Source: Hsuehochloa calcarea (taxonomy: Eukaryota; Streptophyta; Magnoliopsida; Poales; Poaceae). From it: a stretch of DNA of 64,000 nucleotides. Location of the stretch: the NCBI GenBank assembly GCA_036346395.1, contig CM070602.1, positions 14,455,098 to 14,519,097 of the forward strand. Reading direction: 5' to 3'. Below the pieces are notes generated by a model. That model was not told where the DNA came from. It made no database searches and saw nothing but the letters and a program-made list of their open reading frames with translations. Below, in pieces: positions 33,846 to 44,723 of this stretch (the stretch's first letter is position 1; each line of letters begins with the position of its first letter). The position numbers and the translations under genes are program-made.

Positions 33846-36140
33846 TGTCGAACCCGGGAATGAAGGATCCCGAATTCACTGCGTTTTCGCACCAGTTCAG
33901 GATTTCTAGTGTACATAGTCACAAACAGTGCTATCACAATCATATCAAGCGCTTTATTAGTAAAGAACAAAGTTTATTACAAAATGGGCCTGAGGCCAAA
34001 TAACAAAGCATAGCGGAAGCAAATAGGTAGTAAGCCACACAATGCGCCACAGGCAATCGTCTGGAGGTGTAGCCTAAACGTCTGGCTCCTCACCGTTTGG
34101 ATAGTAGTCTTCTCCTAAATAATAATATTCAGCAAGGATGAGCACAACTACTGTACTCGCAAATTACACCCAATACAGAATTTAGAATGCATGCATAAGT
34201 AAACCAATGAAGGTTGTAAGGGTTTATTTGCATAAATTAGCATTTTAAATTTTAGATAATCATACTAAGTTTCAAAGCATATTTTTAATCCATAGCTTAA
34301 AATCAGATTTTAAATTGAAAATTTTATAGTGGATAACCTCCATATGAAATATGGTGATGGATACCCTCCTATCACATGGCTAACCGCCAAATTTTACCAC
34401 AAGGATTAACCATCCTAAAAACATGTACAAAATCATTTTTAAAACTAAAAACAAAGTCTAACTTAGTGTGGCTTTGCTCAGCATGTCTATGACCGTGGAC
34501 ACGGCTAGTCGAATAGTTTTACACTCTGCAGAGGTTGTACAGTTTTACCCACAAGAGATAATCAACTGTTAATATCCGTCTGACACACTTTCGTAGGTGT
34601 GCGACTAAGTGATTATCACAAGTTCTTTACAATGCGTCATTCCAAATTAGTCATGCCCGCTAAGGTTTCACTTCCATTGGATTAACCATCCGCTAGAAGC
34701 CCCCTCTTGCGCCGCTAAGGTTTCACTTCCATTGGGTTAACCACCCGCCGGAAACCCCCTCTTGGGCCAAGCGGGAATATTGTCTAACCGACACCCACAC
34801 ACCAAAAATTGCACAACTAACAATGGAGTGTTACAAATTATTCAGCCTAGCCTGTCCCATTCCAGGTTTGTGGTAGTACTGTGGAGTTTTGCAAGATGCG
34901 GCTCGAAAACCGGTTCTTAACTGACTTGGACGACTCCCAAAATAACCCCTAAGCCTCAATCCTACCCGGATTGACCCCGTGCATAAGCATGCACCCACCA
35001 TGCGTCCATTCCGCCCAAGTCCAAACCTATTTTTTACTTTTATTTTTCAAATACAATTGCAAAAATCTACAATGACAAAACAATGTCATAGGCTTTTAAT
35101 CAATATTTGCTGTTTTGGCTAAAATTCTCCAAAATCAAATATTTGTGATCTAAGCAATGTCTAAGCACATTTGTATTTTCAAATCTAATTTGACTAAGGT
35201 GACAAGGGAATGATGATTCAACATTCAAATTTGGCTATACAAGGGAATTGGGTTAACTAGACATTAAAACAAGAATTTAAAATAACTGTATAAAATTATG
35301 AATGCAATAATAATTTAAAATAGAATTAAATAATTTGAAAAACTGGGATCAAAATGATCAATGGTGTAACTTGCCTTGCTCGAACTCTTGGTATTCTACT
35401 TCTTCAACATGGTCGAGCTCTCCGGAGTTGTCAATGTCTATACGCATAAAATAAGCTAAATTCAAATAAATTAAAATTAAATACAAATAAATTCAAATGA
35501 ATATACAAATTAACTCCAAATAAAATAATTTTGGTTTAGTTAGCTAAATCTTAATTTTATACAAATTTAAAATTTTGATTCACCTAAATCGGAGTTCGTC
35601 TGAAGAAATACGAGCTCATGAAAGTTTTAAATCTAAATTAAATCCTAATTATTAGAAATTCCGAATTTCCTGAATTATTTTTCTAAAGGAAATTCGATTT
35701 ATTGCGTCAGCGACAGACATGAGCCGCTGACATGTGGGCCCCAAAGTCATGGACTGGGTCCACGGGAAGGCACGAGTCCACGGTGAACTCGGCTCACAGC
35801 ACAATACGAAGGGGGAAAATGCTGGCGTGGCTTGCTACGCTGGCGCCACGATACAGATGTGCTGAGGTGGCGCCGAGATGGAGCTGACACGGCCGAGCCA
35901 CGTCGGCCCGAGGCTGGTGGTGCTCCGGTGATGGCGTCGGCGGCGCTATGCTGCTCGGCGAGGTGTGTGGAGGTGCGCAAAAGAGAGAGGGCGAGATGCT
36001 GAACCTAGTGCGCTACCGGCGGAGGGACACGTAGGAATGGTCGTCGGCGATGGAGAGGAGCGGTGGAGAGGTTCGGTCGACAGTGGCGACGTAGCTCCAG
36101 CGGTCTCCTGGCGAAGCGAAGGGGCGCACGAGGGTCCCTT
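33846..36140 (-). mobile_element. Related long gypsy LTR in inverted orientation, 5'-truncated
   Basis: On the minus strand it ends ...CATTCCCGGGTTCGACA, like the end of the LTR at 30731-33823. Internal blocks correspond in reverse: CTCTGCAGAG followed by CGAATAG and CGTGTCC(G/A)CGG, and AATAATTCAGGAAAT. It begins 22 bp after the other LTR ends. Its right edge near 36140 lacks the TGTAACA start, so it is truncated. It contains a 55-bp tandem duplication. Confidence 0.72.
34657..34766. repeat. 55-bp tandem duplication inside the inverted LTR
   Basis: Units starting CCGCTAAGGTTTCACTTCC at 34657 and 34712 are nearly identical, each ending in a CCCCCTCTTG block. Confidence 0.9.
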
Positions 36141-36149
36141 CGCTTAGTA

Positions 36150-36568
36150 CGCAATGTATTCAATCTTGCTTAAATTGTTGTTCAGAGTTAGAGGATGAGT
36201 GTATGCCGGACGATGCGTTCTTTGCACCCGGTACCAGAGGGTTCGGTGACGGATCTTTCTAGGTCTTATTCCTTGTTGGTTGCCTGAGGGCTCGGATGGG
36301 CATACCGCTGGACTTTTGGTTTATATACATGTTATGCTTCCGCTGTTTAATTTACTACTTTTGATACTTAAGCATTTATTTGGTCGGTCGGCCCTTGTGA
36401 TGTAAACTTTGCAATCACTTAAGTTATGTACCATATTTGCTTCATGTTGTATGTATGTATGGATATGTATGCCAGCGTTGTGGATGTGTGTACTAGCTAC
36501 TGATCATGGGACTAGTACGGTACACACACACACGAGGATTCTGGGTATTCAAAGCCCGGTGTCCGACA
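36150..36568 (+). mobile_element. 3' end of another gypsy LTR, plus orientation
   Basis: It parallels the last 300-400 bp of the LTR at 30731-33823: a GGGTTCGGTGACGG region, GTTGCCTG.GGGC, CTAGCTACTGATC.TGGGACTAGT and an end CCGGTGTCCGACA. The upstream part of this LTR is missing, probably lost in a rearrangement with the inverted copy to its left. Confidence 0.6.
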
Positions 36569-36894
36569 TGTCGCTCTCTCACAACCCTATCAAACCTTTT
36601 AGGATCATCGGATCTTTACCTTATACAAAAATATAGTGCCAAATAATAATATAGCCTCTAATCCTCTCGTGCCATCTACTTTGTATGAGATCCTCTTTCT
36701 TCGCTTGCTTCGTGCTTGCTTAGGTCTCTATGACCACACCTCTTGACTTTATATAGTCCTCCTTCAAAGTGAAGTAAGAATCCTTATCTAAAGATAAGTA
36801 GGAGTTTTAATCCTATTAGAATTCATCAAACTTTTCTTGTAGCACACATCTTCAAGTTCTAGTAAATTAGGATACGAGTCACCATATCTCAACA
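36569..36894 (-). repeat. 3' LTR of the deleted copia
   Basis: Shares blocks with 39262-39579, including CTATACAAAAAT.TAGTGC, AATCCTCTCGT and GCTTGCTTCGTGCTTG. Confidence 0.75.
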
Positions 36895-37399
36895 ATCTCC
36901 ACATTGAATCTTATCCGCTGTAGTCACTGTTCTCCTCTAAGAACTCAGTCTAAGTATGCTCCGTCTTTTATTCTTATTCTTATTATTCTCCTTTTCTTCT
37001 TCCCGCCTTTGGGAGTGCCCCCACCACAGGGGCTCATCCACGTCACCACAATATGCATGTTGGTATCCAGGATTGGCCGCTCGGATCCTCCACCAAAAAG
37101 CTCTTTCCTTGTGTAGTTTGGTTAACCACACCTACTGTTCCTAGAGCTCCCCAAGTCATAGGTTTGTACCACATTCGAGCTCCACCTTCTCGTCGGTACC
37201 ACGTGGTTGGTCCCATCATATCTTCCTTCTTTCAATAGCTTGCACCTTCGCTTTTGCGGCTGCTAGAGTTTGCAACCATCTTTGTTGTTTTGCACATAGC
37301 TGCAAATGAGATCTGAGTATCTATCGCTGACGACATGGTTTCCTTCTCCTAACTAGGATTTATACCAGATCTCCCATTGGTTGCCCTTCATTTAGGTTT

Positions 37400-37900
37400 A
37401 GTATCCTCCATTGCTCCACATACTTTCCATGATTATCTTCCCTTGGCATGTAACTCGCATGATTCCACCTCGAAGTGAAACCTCACAACCATCGAGTTCA
37501 AGCGACCTCACAGATATTAGATTCTTCTTTAGGCCAAGAATATACCAAACTCTGGTCTATGTGCGATGTGCTCCTTCATACATATCCAACGTAACTTTTC
37601 CTACCTCATTAATTGCATACTCCTTGCAATTTGCTAAGTGAACAGTTTCATCCGTCGGGTGAAAGGTCCTTCACTAAACATCTCCCTCACCGAACATATG
37701 TGAAAGCAATAACAAGAATCTAATATCCATCCATGAGAAATACCTGATTGATTTACGACTAGTACGTCCAAATCATTTCTCGCTACCGTCACTAAGCATG
37801 CACCTGATATTTTCTTCAAACTTGGACAATCTTTTATCATATGCTCTTCCGTGTCATGTAGCATACACGTGCGCCCTTATTTTTTTTTGCCCTTCTTCTT
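37400..37900 (-). pseudogene. Copia Gag knuckle and protease remnant
   Basis: Minus-strand translation gives a knuckle-like EEHMIKDCP, then SHGWILDSCYCFHICSVREMF. This matches the copia protease box (WILDS with the Gly replaced, so the active triad is damaged). YILGLKKNLISV and LDGCEVSLRGG follow, as expected downstream of the active site. Homology stops before the pre-integrase domain. Confidence 0.75.
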
Positions 37901-38761
37901 CCTGTGATTATTGCTTATGCCTACAAAACCTACGGTAGCCAATGCTTGATCACCTGATGATGAAGAATCCGACAGCTTCTTCAAGGATGCTATCTCCTTG
38001 AAGTTTATAGTGTTTTTTCTCGATGAGAATATTCACCACCAACTACTCCTATGATAGTGGTAGAGATGATGCAAGTATGACGGCCTTATCGTTATCCTCG
38101 ACGAGAATATTCACCACAAATAGGTTATGTGTTATATCTCAACAACGGAATTATACGACCGTACTTGTTGAGTGGTTGGTAGCGTACCCATATCTCATAT
38201 ATATATGCGACACTAGATGGGGTAGTTGAGCCGTAAACCGCAGTGTGATAGAGAGAGATAAGGGTGATCGACAATTGATCGGAAGAAAGGTGATTGCAAC
38301 GAAACGATTAAGTATAAAGTTTGATTAATAAGATGTAGTCATTAAGAGACCGAAACTAAAATTGATACAGAACAGGAAGATCGAAAGTAGATATTCAGAT
38401 TATTGGTGCTGCACGCAATTAGCCCACTAAAGCATGAGCCTAAAAGTCCAAGGTAATCCACTTAATTGTTGATATTAAAATAATGGCAATTGAGACTAGT
38501 AACAACACGTTGAACTCCAGAATCTCCCAACTAATTACCTTAGTCCTTAATTACAGTAGCTCGTACACTAAATGCTTGTTAACTAATAATACAAGTACGT
38601 GTTGTTACAGCAAACATGAGGTAGTGTTAAACAACAATTCCAGTGACTAGCAATTATAAAACTGTTCAACTCTAATGAGCAACGATCCATTAATTATCAA
38701 CAACCACCACACATAATTTGTCACTACTTGACTAGATCCCTGGCGACCGGTACTAAACACC

Positions 38762-38859
38762 AAGTATCCATGGATATGAAGATGGTAACTGGCATGAGAT
38801 AGATGTTAGGAAGTATCCATGGATATGAAGAAGGTAATTGGCATGAGATAGATGTTAGG
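38762..38859. repeat. 49-bp tandem duplication
   Basis: Units at 38762-38810 and 38811-38859 start AAGTATCCATGGATATGAAG and end GATGTTAGG, differing at only a few bases. They lie in the leader of the deleted copia. Confidence 0.93.
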
Positions 38860-39261
38860 AAACTGATTGCCGCGAGGTACTTGCCTGCCAGACGTTCGGC
38901 AGTGCGGCTGCACGACGGGATCGGAGAAGTGAAGGTGACCTCTCCCTTCTAGCCCCACGTGTGTAGATCCTACATGTAAAGCACGGTGATTAGGAGAAGG
39001 ATTAATTAATCGGATGATCAATGTCATCCATTCGGCCACACGAGCACTTCGCCTGGCTCGACCGATGCAAAGGCCGTGCATCTCGCGCATGGGGAGGCGC
39101 TTCAGCGGCGACTTTACTTTTTGGAAAATACATGGAGATTGTTTAAGAATTTCTAGATTTGTGGAGAATATTAAGGCAAAGGTTAGATCTCAAATTTCTA
39201 GGATTTTTGTTGGTGAAAATCTTTTGCATTTTCTAATTTTTAAAAATTCAGCGTGTTACAA

Positions 39262-39579
39262 TAATCGCTTTCTCATAACCCTATCGAGTCTCTTCGGACC
39301 CTTGTATCATTGCACTATACAAAAATCTAGTGCTTAAAAATAATCTAGAATCTAATCCTCTCGTACCCTCTGCTTTGGATGAGTTCTACTTCCTTGGCTT
39401 GCTTCGTGCTTGGTCAGGTCTCTATGGTCAGACCTCGTGGTTTTATGTAGTTCTCTTATTTCTCATCCAAAGTGAGGTAGGAATTCTACTCTAAAGAGAA
39501 GAGTACTAATCTTATTAAGATTCATCTAGCTTTTATTATAACACACCTCTTGAGTCCTACGAGTCCCCGTATCTTAACA
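39262..39579 (-). repeat. 5' LTR of the deleted copia
   Basis: Partner of 36569-36894, roughly three-quarters identical by eye. Confidence 0.72.
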
Positions 39580-39630
39580 ATTCGGTCTAAGTGTGATGGT
39601 TAGCTCGGAAAGCAAAGCATCACAACTCTT

Positions 39631-39951
39631 AGAGCATCTACAATAGTTTGTTTCTTAGCTAGTTACTAAGAGGAGAGAGAATACTCAATATAACAAAAAG
39701 AAATCATCTTTTAATGTATTGTTTCTTAAGCTTGTATCTAAAACTTTAATTCCTATTTTAATTGCTATACACAAAACTGGTTTGTAAGTAACAAGCAAGT
39801 CTCTAATAGCTATTTTGTTATTTTTTATGTCTTAGTATCAATATTTGGTTATTTCTTCATCTAGAAATAAACTCACCCTCTCTCATGCACATCACTAAAA
39901 TGCTGATACGGCAGCTCGTTAATAACAAATGATATAAACTATTATAGATAC
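39631..39951. mobile_element. MITE-like element, about 320 bp
   Basis: The left end AGAGCATCTACAATAGTTTG is matched in inverse by the right end CAAATGATATAAACTATTATAGATAC. GAGCATCT.CAA.AG is a frequent terminal sequence of small grass transposons. The interior is AT-rich and non-coding. A clean target duplication could not be assigned. Confidence 0.5.
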
Positions 39952-40515
39952 TAAAAAGTGATGAGATGGATAGGTGTACTTCTCTTGTTTGCCTCTCCAC
40001 ACGGTTCAATTTTTTCTCATTAGGATGGCTGAATACACTGACGTCCATGCCTATCAGTTCTAGCTAGCAGTCGTCGTGACCAACCTAATTGTTGAGCAGA
40101 GCTGCTCTTTATTGTAGCTTCTCGCTTTTGTCAATAACGTGATGAAAGGAGAAGAAAGAGGATATAAAAGAAAGAAAGAAAAAGAGAAATGACGCATCGA
40201 GGGAGAAAAAAGAAGGCAGAAAGAAAACTACTCAAAATGATTGGCAATGCGAAAGAAAAGAAAAGCGAAGCCTAAAGCACAGCATATTTTGGGGAACAGG
40301 AAAATCTACGGTATCTATCCATTCTCCTTTGTCAAACGGCTGTTACATGAAGCACTAGCAAATATTGACAGTAATCGACTCCTTGTAATTATCTTTGTCA
40401 GACATTGATCAAACAATACTAGCATAAGATTGCAATATCGCCACGCCATACACATGCCTAGTTGTTTTTCAGTGAGAGCTTGGAGTGTATATATAGTTTT
40501 GGAAAGAGAAAGCTT
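39952..40515. other. AT- and purine-rich intergenic DNA
   Basis: Contains a purine-rich stretch with GAAAGAAAGAAAAAG near 40160. No gene is recognised. Confidence 0.45.
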
Positions 40516-40921
40516 GATTTTTTTTAATGATTTAATCTATTTTTTAAAAAATATTTTAAAGATAATCTCTCACTAACTTTCTTTCCAATTCCGACTCCTT
40601 TGATCACTCCACAATGCGTGGCGTGATAAAAATACTATGTCACGCCACGTACCACAGCGTGGTTAAAGTTGCCACGATAGCCCTCCGAGTCAGTGTGTGT
40701 CCACTTGTGGGGCTATGTCCTATCGCGCCAAAAGGGACTAAGTCCTGTCGCGTGGCGTGATAGCACTCGTTTACCACACCGAGATTCATGACGTAATAAC
40801 GTGCTTTTTTCACACTACGCGTTGTGACGCTACCAAAAAAAGGTTAGAATTTAAAATAAAGTTAAGGAGGGATTATATTTAAAATATTTGTTTTAAAAAA
40901 TAGATTAAATCATTAAAAAAA
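40516..40921. repeat. Foldback element with about 50-bp AT-rich inverted ends
   Basis: 40516-40567 (GATTTTTTTTAATGATTTAA...) and 40870-40921 (...AATCATTAAAAAAA) are inverted copies. The interior has a second inverted pair CGTGGCGTGA (40617-40626) / TCACGCCACG (40640-40649) and more GCGTGGCGTGATAG words. The flanks share AAAGCTTG/AGCTTGGAGT. This fits a small non-autonomous hairpin transposon, family unknown. Confidence 0.7.
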
Positions 40922-41770
40922 TAGTTAGGAAAGCTTGGAGTATGTACTGCATTGGATATGAAGCTGCTAATGGTTTTCTCTACTGTGTGACTAAACAACA
41001 GGTTGGACCTTGGATTCTAATGCAAGATTGGCGAAAGGTGTAGTCCACTACTGTTGCAATGCATGAGAGAAGGACCAAAAGCCTCAGGATTCAGGGCCTT
41101 GGGTCTCGAGGTGACAGCAAGATGCAGCCCCATTGCATTTCCTTTGCATCTTGGGCTTGATGAACTCCCACTTGTTGTCGTGCCTGACTGAAGCATCGGA
41201 AAAGCCGGGAGTTGAGAGCTTCACTGCAGCCGCGTTCCATCTCGTAGCCCCTTTCCAGGGAGAGCAATTTCACAGCGCATTCTTTTATGGCATCAAAACT
41301 TGGAAACAAAAAGAATCAGGGCCCCACAAAGAGGGGAGTATCTTGCGCCTTTTGCCAATATTTTCCTGCACAAGTGCCGCGTCAGGCAAGTTTCTTCAAC
41401 ACTGTTCTAAAAAAAAGACACACAAAGGGCGAGATTTTGTGCTAAAGGCCCACTTCCCGTGTCTGGACCTGCGCTGTCCTTATTCCCTGGAATAATTTCG
41501 CTATCGTCCAGGCCCATATTAGTTCGAGTGCCTGGGCCTAGGCTGTATTTTGTTTACATTTTTTCATTAAGAGAAGCGTAATTTTGCTGCGGTAAAAGAC
41601 GGGTTCGTAGTTGGAGCCTTGGAAGTGTGGTTTTGTCTTGTCTCCTTTTCTCTCCGAGCGCCTGTTGCAATTCCAGGTTCTTTTTCGGTTGGATAGGAGA
41701 TATTGTCCATTTGGACTCCCTTCTCATTTTTGATAATGTGTACATGCTATGGAACTTCTAATCGTCTGTG
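40922..41770. other. Intergenic DNA, no gene recognised
   Basis: About 850 bp with short open frames on both strands and no recognisable domain. Confidence 0.45.
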
Positions 41771-41959
41771 TTATTGTTAGAGAAAATTACATTGTAGGTC
41801 TTTAAACTTGTGAGGTTGTGTCACTTAGCTATCTGAATTTGTATTTTACTTTCTCATCCCGCTAACTTGCGAGGTTGTGTCACTTAGTTTTATGAACTTG
41901 TATTTTAATTTTTTAACCCCCTAAATTTGGGGGATTGTATCACTTAGCTCCATGAACTT

Positions 41960-42214
41960 GTGTTGAAGCGAAATTCGTCGGATACGATGCTAGCGACTTC
42001 GTTGCCTCCGAGTATGGTATACTTTTTGACGCCCCGTTATGGCTGTGTTCATTACCCCTGTCACCTCACGTTGACAAAAACATATTCTTCGGACCCAGGA
42101 ACGCATCGTGCTCGCGTCTTCACCGGAGTTCTACCATCGCAGCTTGCCTCCGCCCTCGCCCTTGCCTTCTCTGAGTCAGTCGTGAGAGAGAAAGAAGTAC
42201 ATTCCCAGTGCTAG
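41960..42214 (+). pseudogene. Captured coding fragment, left arm of the foldback
   Basis: An open frame of 84 codons, with GTHRARVF.G.LPSQLA..ALA near the end. The same peptide pattern is read from the opposite strand in the right arm (42347-42616). I do not recognise the parent gene. Low-complexity tails and mutations between the arms argue against present protein function. Confidence 0.4.
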
Positions 42215-42346
42215 AGCAGGGGCACAGTACTTCTCTCTCTCACGGTGATTCGCTAGTTCAGCATTTCCTGTTATGAAACGGGCAAATGGACATCGTGCAG
42301 GGTGAAGAGCTTCTATTTTGGCATTGGGAATGCACTTTTCTCTCTC

Positions 42347-42616
42347 TCACGTCCGACTTAGAGGAGGCAAGGGCGGCGGCGGCGGCAAGCTGCTCACATC
42401 CGACTTAGAGGAGGCAAGGGCGATGGCGGCGGCTAGCTGCGATGGTGGAGATTCGGCGAAGATGCGAGCACGGTGCGTTCCTAGGCCCGAATAATCTGTT
42501 TTTGGCGATGTAAGGTGATGAAGACGATGAACACGGCTAGAATAGGGCGGCGACGAGTTCATCAGACTCGGAGGGGACGAAGTCACCAGCATCGCATCCG
42601 ACGAATTTCGGTTCAA
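42347..42616 (-). pseudogene. Captured coding fragment, right arm of the foldback
   Basis: 89 codons on the minus strand, mirrored relative to 41960-42214: SSDAMLVTSSPPS, then GTHRARIFAESPPSQLAAAIALA, then a proline tail. Retained similarity between the arms suggests that the arms are either young or kept alike by gene conversion. Confidence 0.4.
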
Positions 42617-42810
42617 CGCAAGTTCATATAATTAAGTGACACAGCCTTGTAAGTTCAGGAGGGCTAAGAAAGTAAAATGTAAGTTTAGGAAGTTAAGTAG
42701 CACAACCTCGCAAGTTCAGAGGGCTAAGAAAGTAAAATGAAAGTTTAAGGAGCTAAGTGACACAACCTCACAAGTTTAGAAATCAACAGTGCAATTTTCT
42801 CTTATTGTTA

Positions 42811-43237
42811 TGTTCCGATGTAGGTATCCATAGGATGAAATTGGTTATGATGTACAGATCTTGATGTGGCGTAGGGTGGAATTCCGCCAATGTTTGGATA
42901 TATCAAACATATCTTGATTGCGATGGTCGAACAAATTAATGAAGCTAAGTAAAACAAATGTGCTTATCCATTTGTAATGCCATGAATATATCCAAGTAGT
43001 TTTATGTTTTGGATTAAGCAGATAAGAGTTATTTCAGGTACATGATATATATCTCTTTCCAGGTGGTCATTCGTGTGGTACCATAATTAGGGCGAGTTCA
43101 TTCTACGAGTAAAACTTACCATATATAGTTCAGACGGAAACCAGCACCAACCAGATTTATATTTGCCTAAATTGTAGTAGTCCTTTATTTCTTTGTTGGA
43201 GAATGACCAAGCTGCTAAGTGCTAACCCATAACTGAG
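42811..43237. other. Intergenic DNA, no gene recognised
   Basis: About 430 bp of AT-rich sequence between the foldback and a gypsy LTR. No feature is recognised. Confidence 0.5.
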
Positions 43238-43681
43238 TGTCATGTGGGGCATCCCGTACGAAAGAAGAAGGAAGAAGTCATCGGACATCACGCCAGATCA
43301 AGTCAGTTTGGTTACTTCGGCAAAAGCTGTAGCATTGCCGGATTAAGAATAGTGGCTTTCTTATTTTCCTTTTCAGTTATATTTACTTCCGGAAGCTGTA
43401 ATAGTTTCGTATACGTTTTTACTTTTCTAGTCGGTTTGTTAGAACCTCTTTATATAAGGGAGAAAGACTTTGCTTTGCATAAGTAAGAAATCAGAAAATT
43501 GCCCCAACCTCTCTGCTCCTCTATTCTGTTCTATGTATCGTTTGGTTTTGTTCGGCCGACAATTCCTTCCGAGCTTCTGCCGCGTGGCTGTGTCCACCTC
43601 GGCGTCCCAACCACGTCACCGGGGCTCTGGAATCTGATCCCACCCAGTGCACAACTACATCAACACAAGACCCATCCAACA
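43238..43681 (+). repeat. 5' LTR of the truncated gypsy
   Basis: TGTCATG...CAACA ends and a primer-site-like TGTTATCAGAAG immediately after. The size suits Reina-type gypsy LTRs. The 3' partner is missing. Confidence 0.65.
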
Positions 43682-44185
43682 TGTTATCAGAAGTTGCTGC
43701 GCCATCCAACATGTGAGAAGGAGACAATATCGAAGCGACCGGCAAGAAACTCGATCTGTTGTTTCAAGAGATGGAGTCCAATCGTGTGAAGCTTCACGAG
43801 AAGATCGATACTCTCTCCGGCACAGTTGTCGATCATCAACAAAGAGAACACCATGTGGTGATTAATCGTTTGGAGCACGGGCGCAACAATACACCAGACG
43901 AGCAGGACACCATCACCGACGTTCATCTCAGGGCAGCCGACAGCATCCTTCCCTCTCCTCATTGACCCCATCAGGTGTCACCAGCAGCTTCGGTACTGGA
44001 ATTTCGCCAAGGTGATCGGGATGCTCCAGGAGCTCCTCGGTTGCCGGCCGAGGGAGTGCACCGCGCTTCTACAAACTGAACTTCTCCACCTTCGATCGCC
44101 TGGAAGATCTTCTTTAGGAGTCAGCACATGATGGAGGATAAGATTTGGTTGGCAAAGTTCCACATGACCGGCAACAGCTTGAAGT
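43238..44185 (+). mobile_element. 5' fragment of a Ty3/gypsy element (LTR, primer site, start of gag)
   Basis: A 444-bp LTR (43238-43681) runs TGTCATGTGGGGCATCCCGT to CCCATCCAACA and has a TTATATAAGGG TATA box near 43450. A primer site TGTTATCAGAAG follows. A gag start (MESNRVKLHEKIDTLSG from 43770) is followed, after frame changes, by a KLNFSTFDxxEDxL and HMMEDKxWxAxFHMTG pattern typical of gypsy Gag (retrotrans_gag). Homology stops at about 44185, where an unrelated minus-strand copia begins. Protease and pol are absent. Confidence 0.75.
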
Positions 44186-44189
44186 CATG

Positions 44190-44645
44190 AGAGAGTATAA
44201 ATGAGTCAAATCTCTTGTACCATTGCCTAGGAGATCGCTTCAAACCATAAAGAGATTTCTTTAATCTACAAACAAAATATTCTTTTCCAGGAATAACAAA
44301 ACTCTCAGGTTAGTCCATATAAATATATTCTTCTAACTGCCCATGTAAGATTACAATTTTAACATCTAATTGCTCAAGTTCATAATCATGCATAGCAACA
44401 ATACTGAGTAAAGTGCGAATAGAACTATACTTCACAACTAGGGAAAAGACATCATTAAAATCAATACTTGGAATCTGACTATAACCTTTAGCAACCAACC
44501 TTACTTTATACCTTGCTGGTTCAGTAGGAGAAATATCATCCTTTCTTTTGAAAATCCACTTACAATAAACATATTTATTCTCTTTTGGCAATTTCACTGA
44601 TTCCCAAGTGTCATTCTTATCAAGTGACTCCATCTCATCATGCAT
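44190..44645 (-). pseudogene. Copia RT N-terminal remnant
   Basis: Minus-strand blocks WESVKLPKENKYVYCKWIFK, RYKVRLVAKGYSQIPSIDF and LEQLDVKI match copia RT. They are followed after a stop by FVCRLKKSLYGLK. The YVDD motif region is absent because of truncation at about 44186. Confidence 0.88.
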
Positions 44646-44723
44646 AGCAATTATCCACTTATTACAATCAGTGGAGTTAATAGCCTCAAAGTATGATGAA
44701 GGTTCTGTATTACCTTCAATTTC

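Larger units (their letters stand above)
36569..39579 (-). mobile_element. Internally deleted copia element (LTRs plus knuckle/protease remnant)
   Basis: Direct repeats of about 320 bp (36569-36894 and 39262-39579) in minus orientation begin TGTTGAGATATGG / TGTTAAGATACGG, preceded by a GTGGAGAT purine tract. The interior holds only a zinc-knuckle remnant and a protease remnant. Integrase, RT and RNase H are absent, and 3' non-coding DNA follows protease directly. The LTRs are clearly diverged, so this is an old insertion. No matching target duplication was found and the exact LTR starts could be shifted by about 8 bp. Confidence 0.72.
41780..42801. mobile_element. Mutator-like foldback element with 9-bp target duplication and mirrored coding fragment
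   Basis: A perfect 9-bp duplication TTATTGTTA flanks it (41771-41779 and 42802-42810), diagnostic of Mutator-like elements. The ends read GAGAAAATTAC... and ...GCAATTTTCTC. The two arms are inverted copies over most of their length, about 430 and 490 bp, leaving a loop of only about 100 bp. Each arm begins with about three tandem units containing GGTTGTGTCACTTAG. Both arms then encode similar peptides when read inward, KRNSSDTMLATSLPPS from 41960 (plus) and NRNSSDAMLVTSSPPS from 42616 (minus). No transposase is present. It could be a Pack-MULE that captured a gene piece before the arms were duplicated in inverted form. Confidence 0.9.

Noticed and set aside
38762..38859. Short spaced repeats as a CRISPR-like array
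   Set aside because: Only two abutting copies without spacers, in a plant genome. A simple tandem duplication.
36560..39579. Target-site duplication for the deleted copia
   Set aside because: Flanks CCGG/CGACA on the left and ATTCG on the right do not match under either plausible LTR start, so none is claimed.
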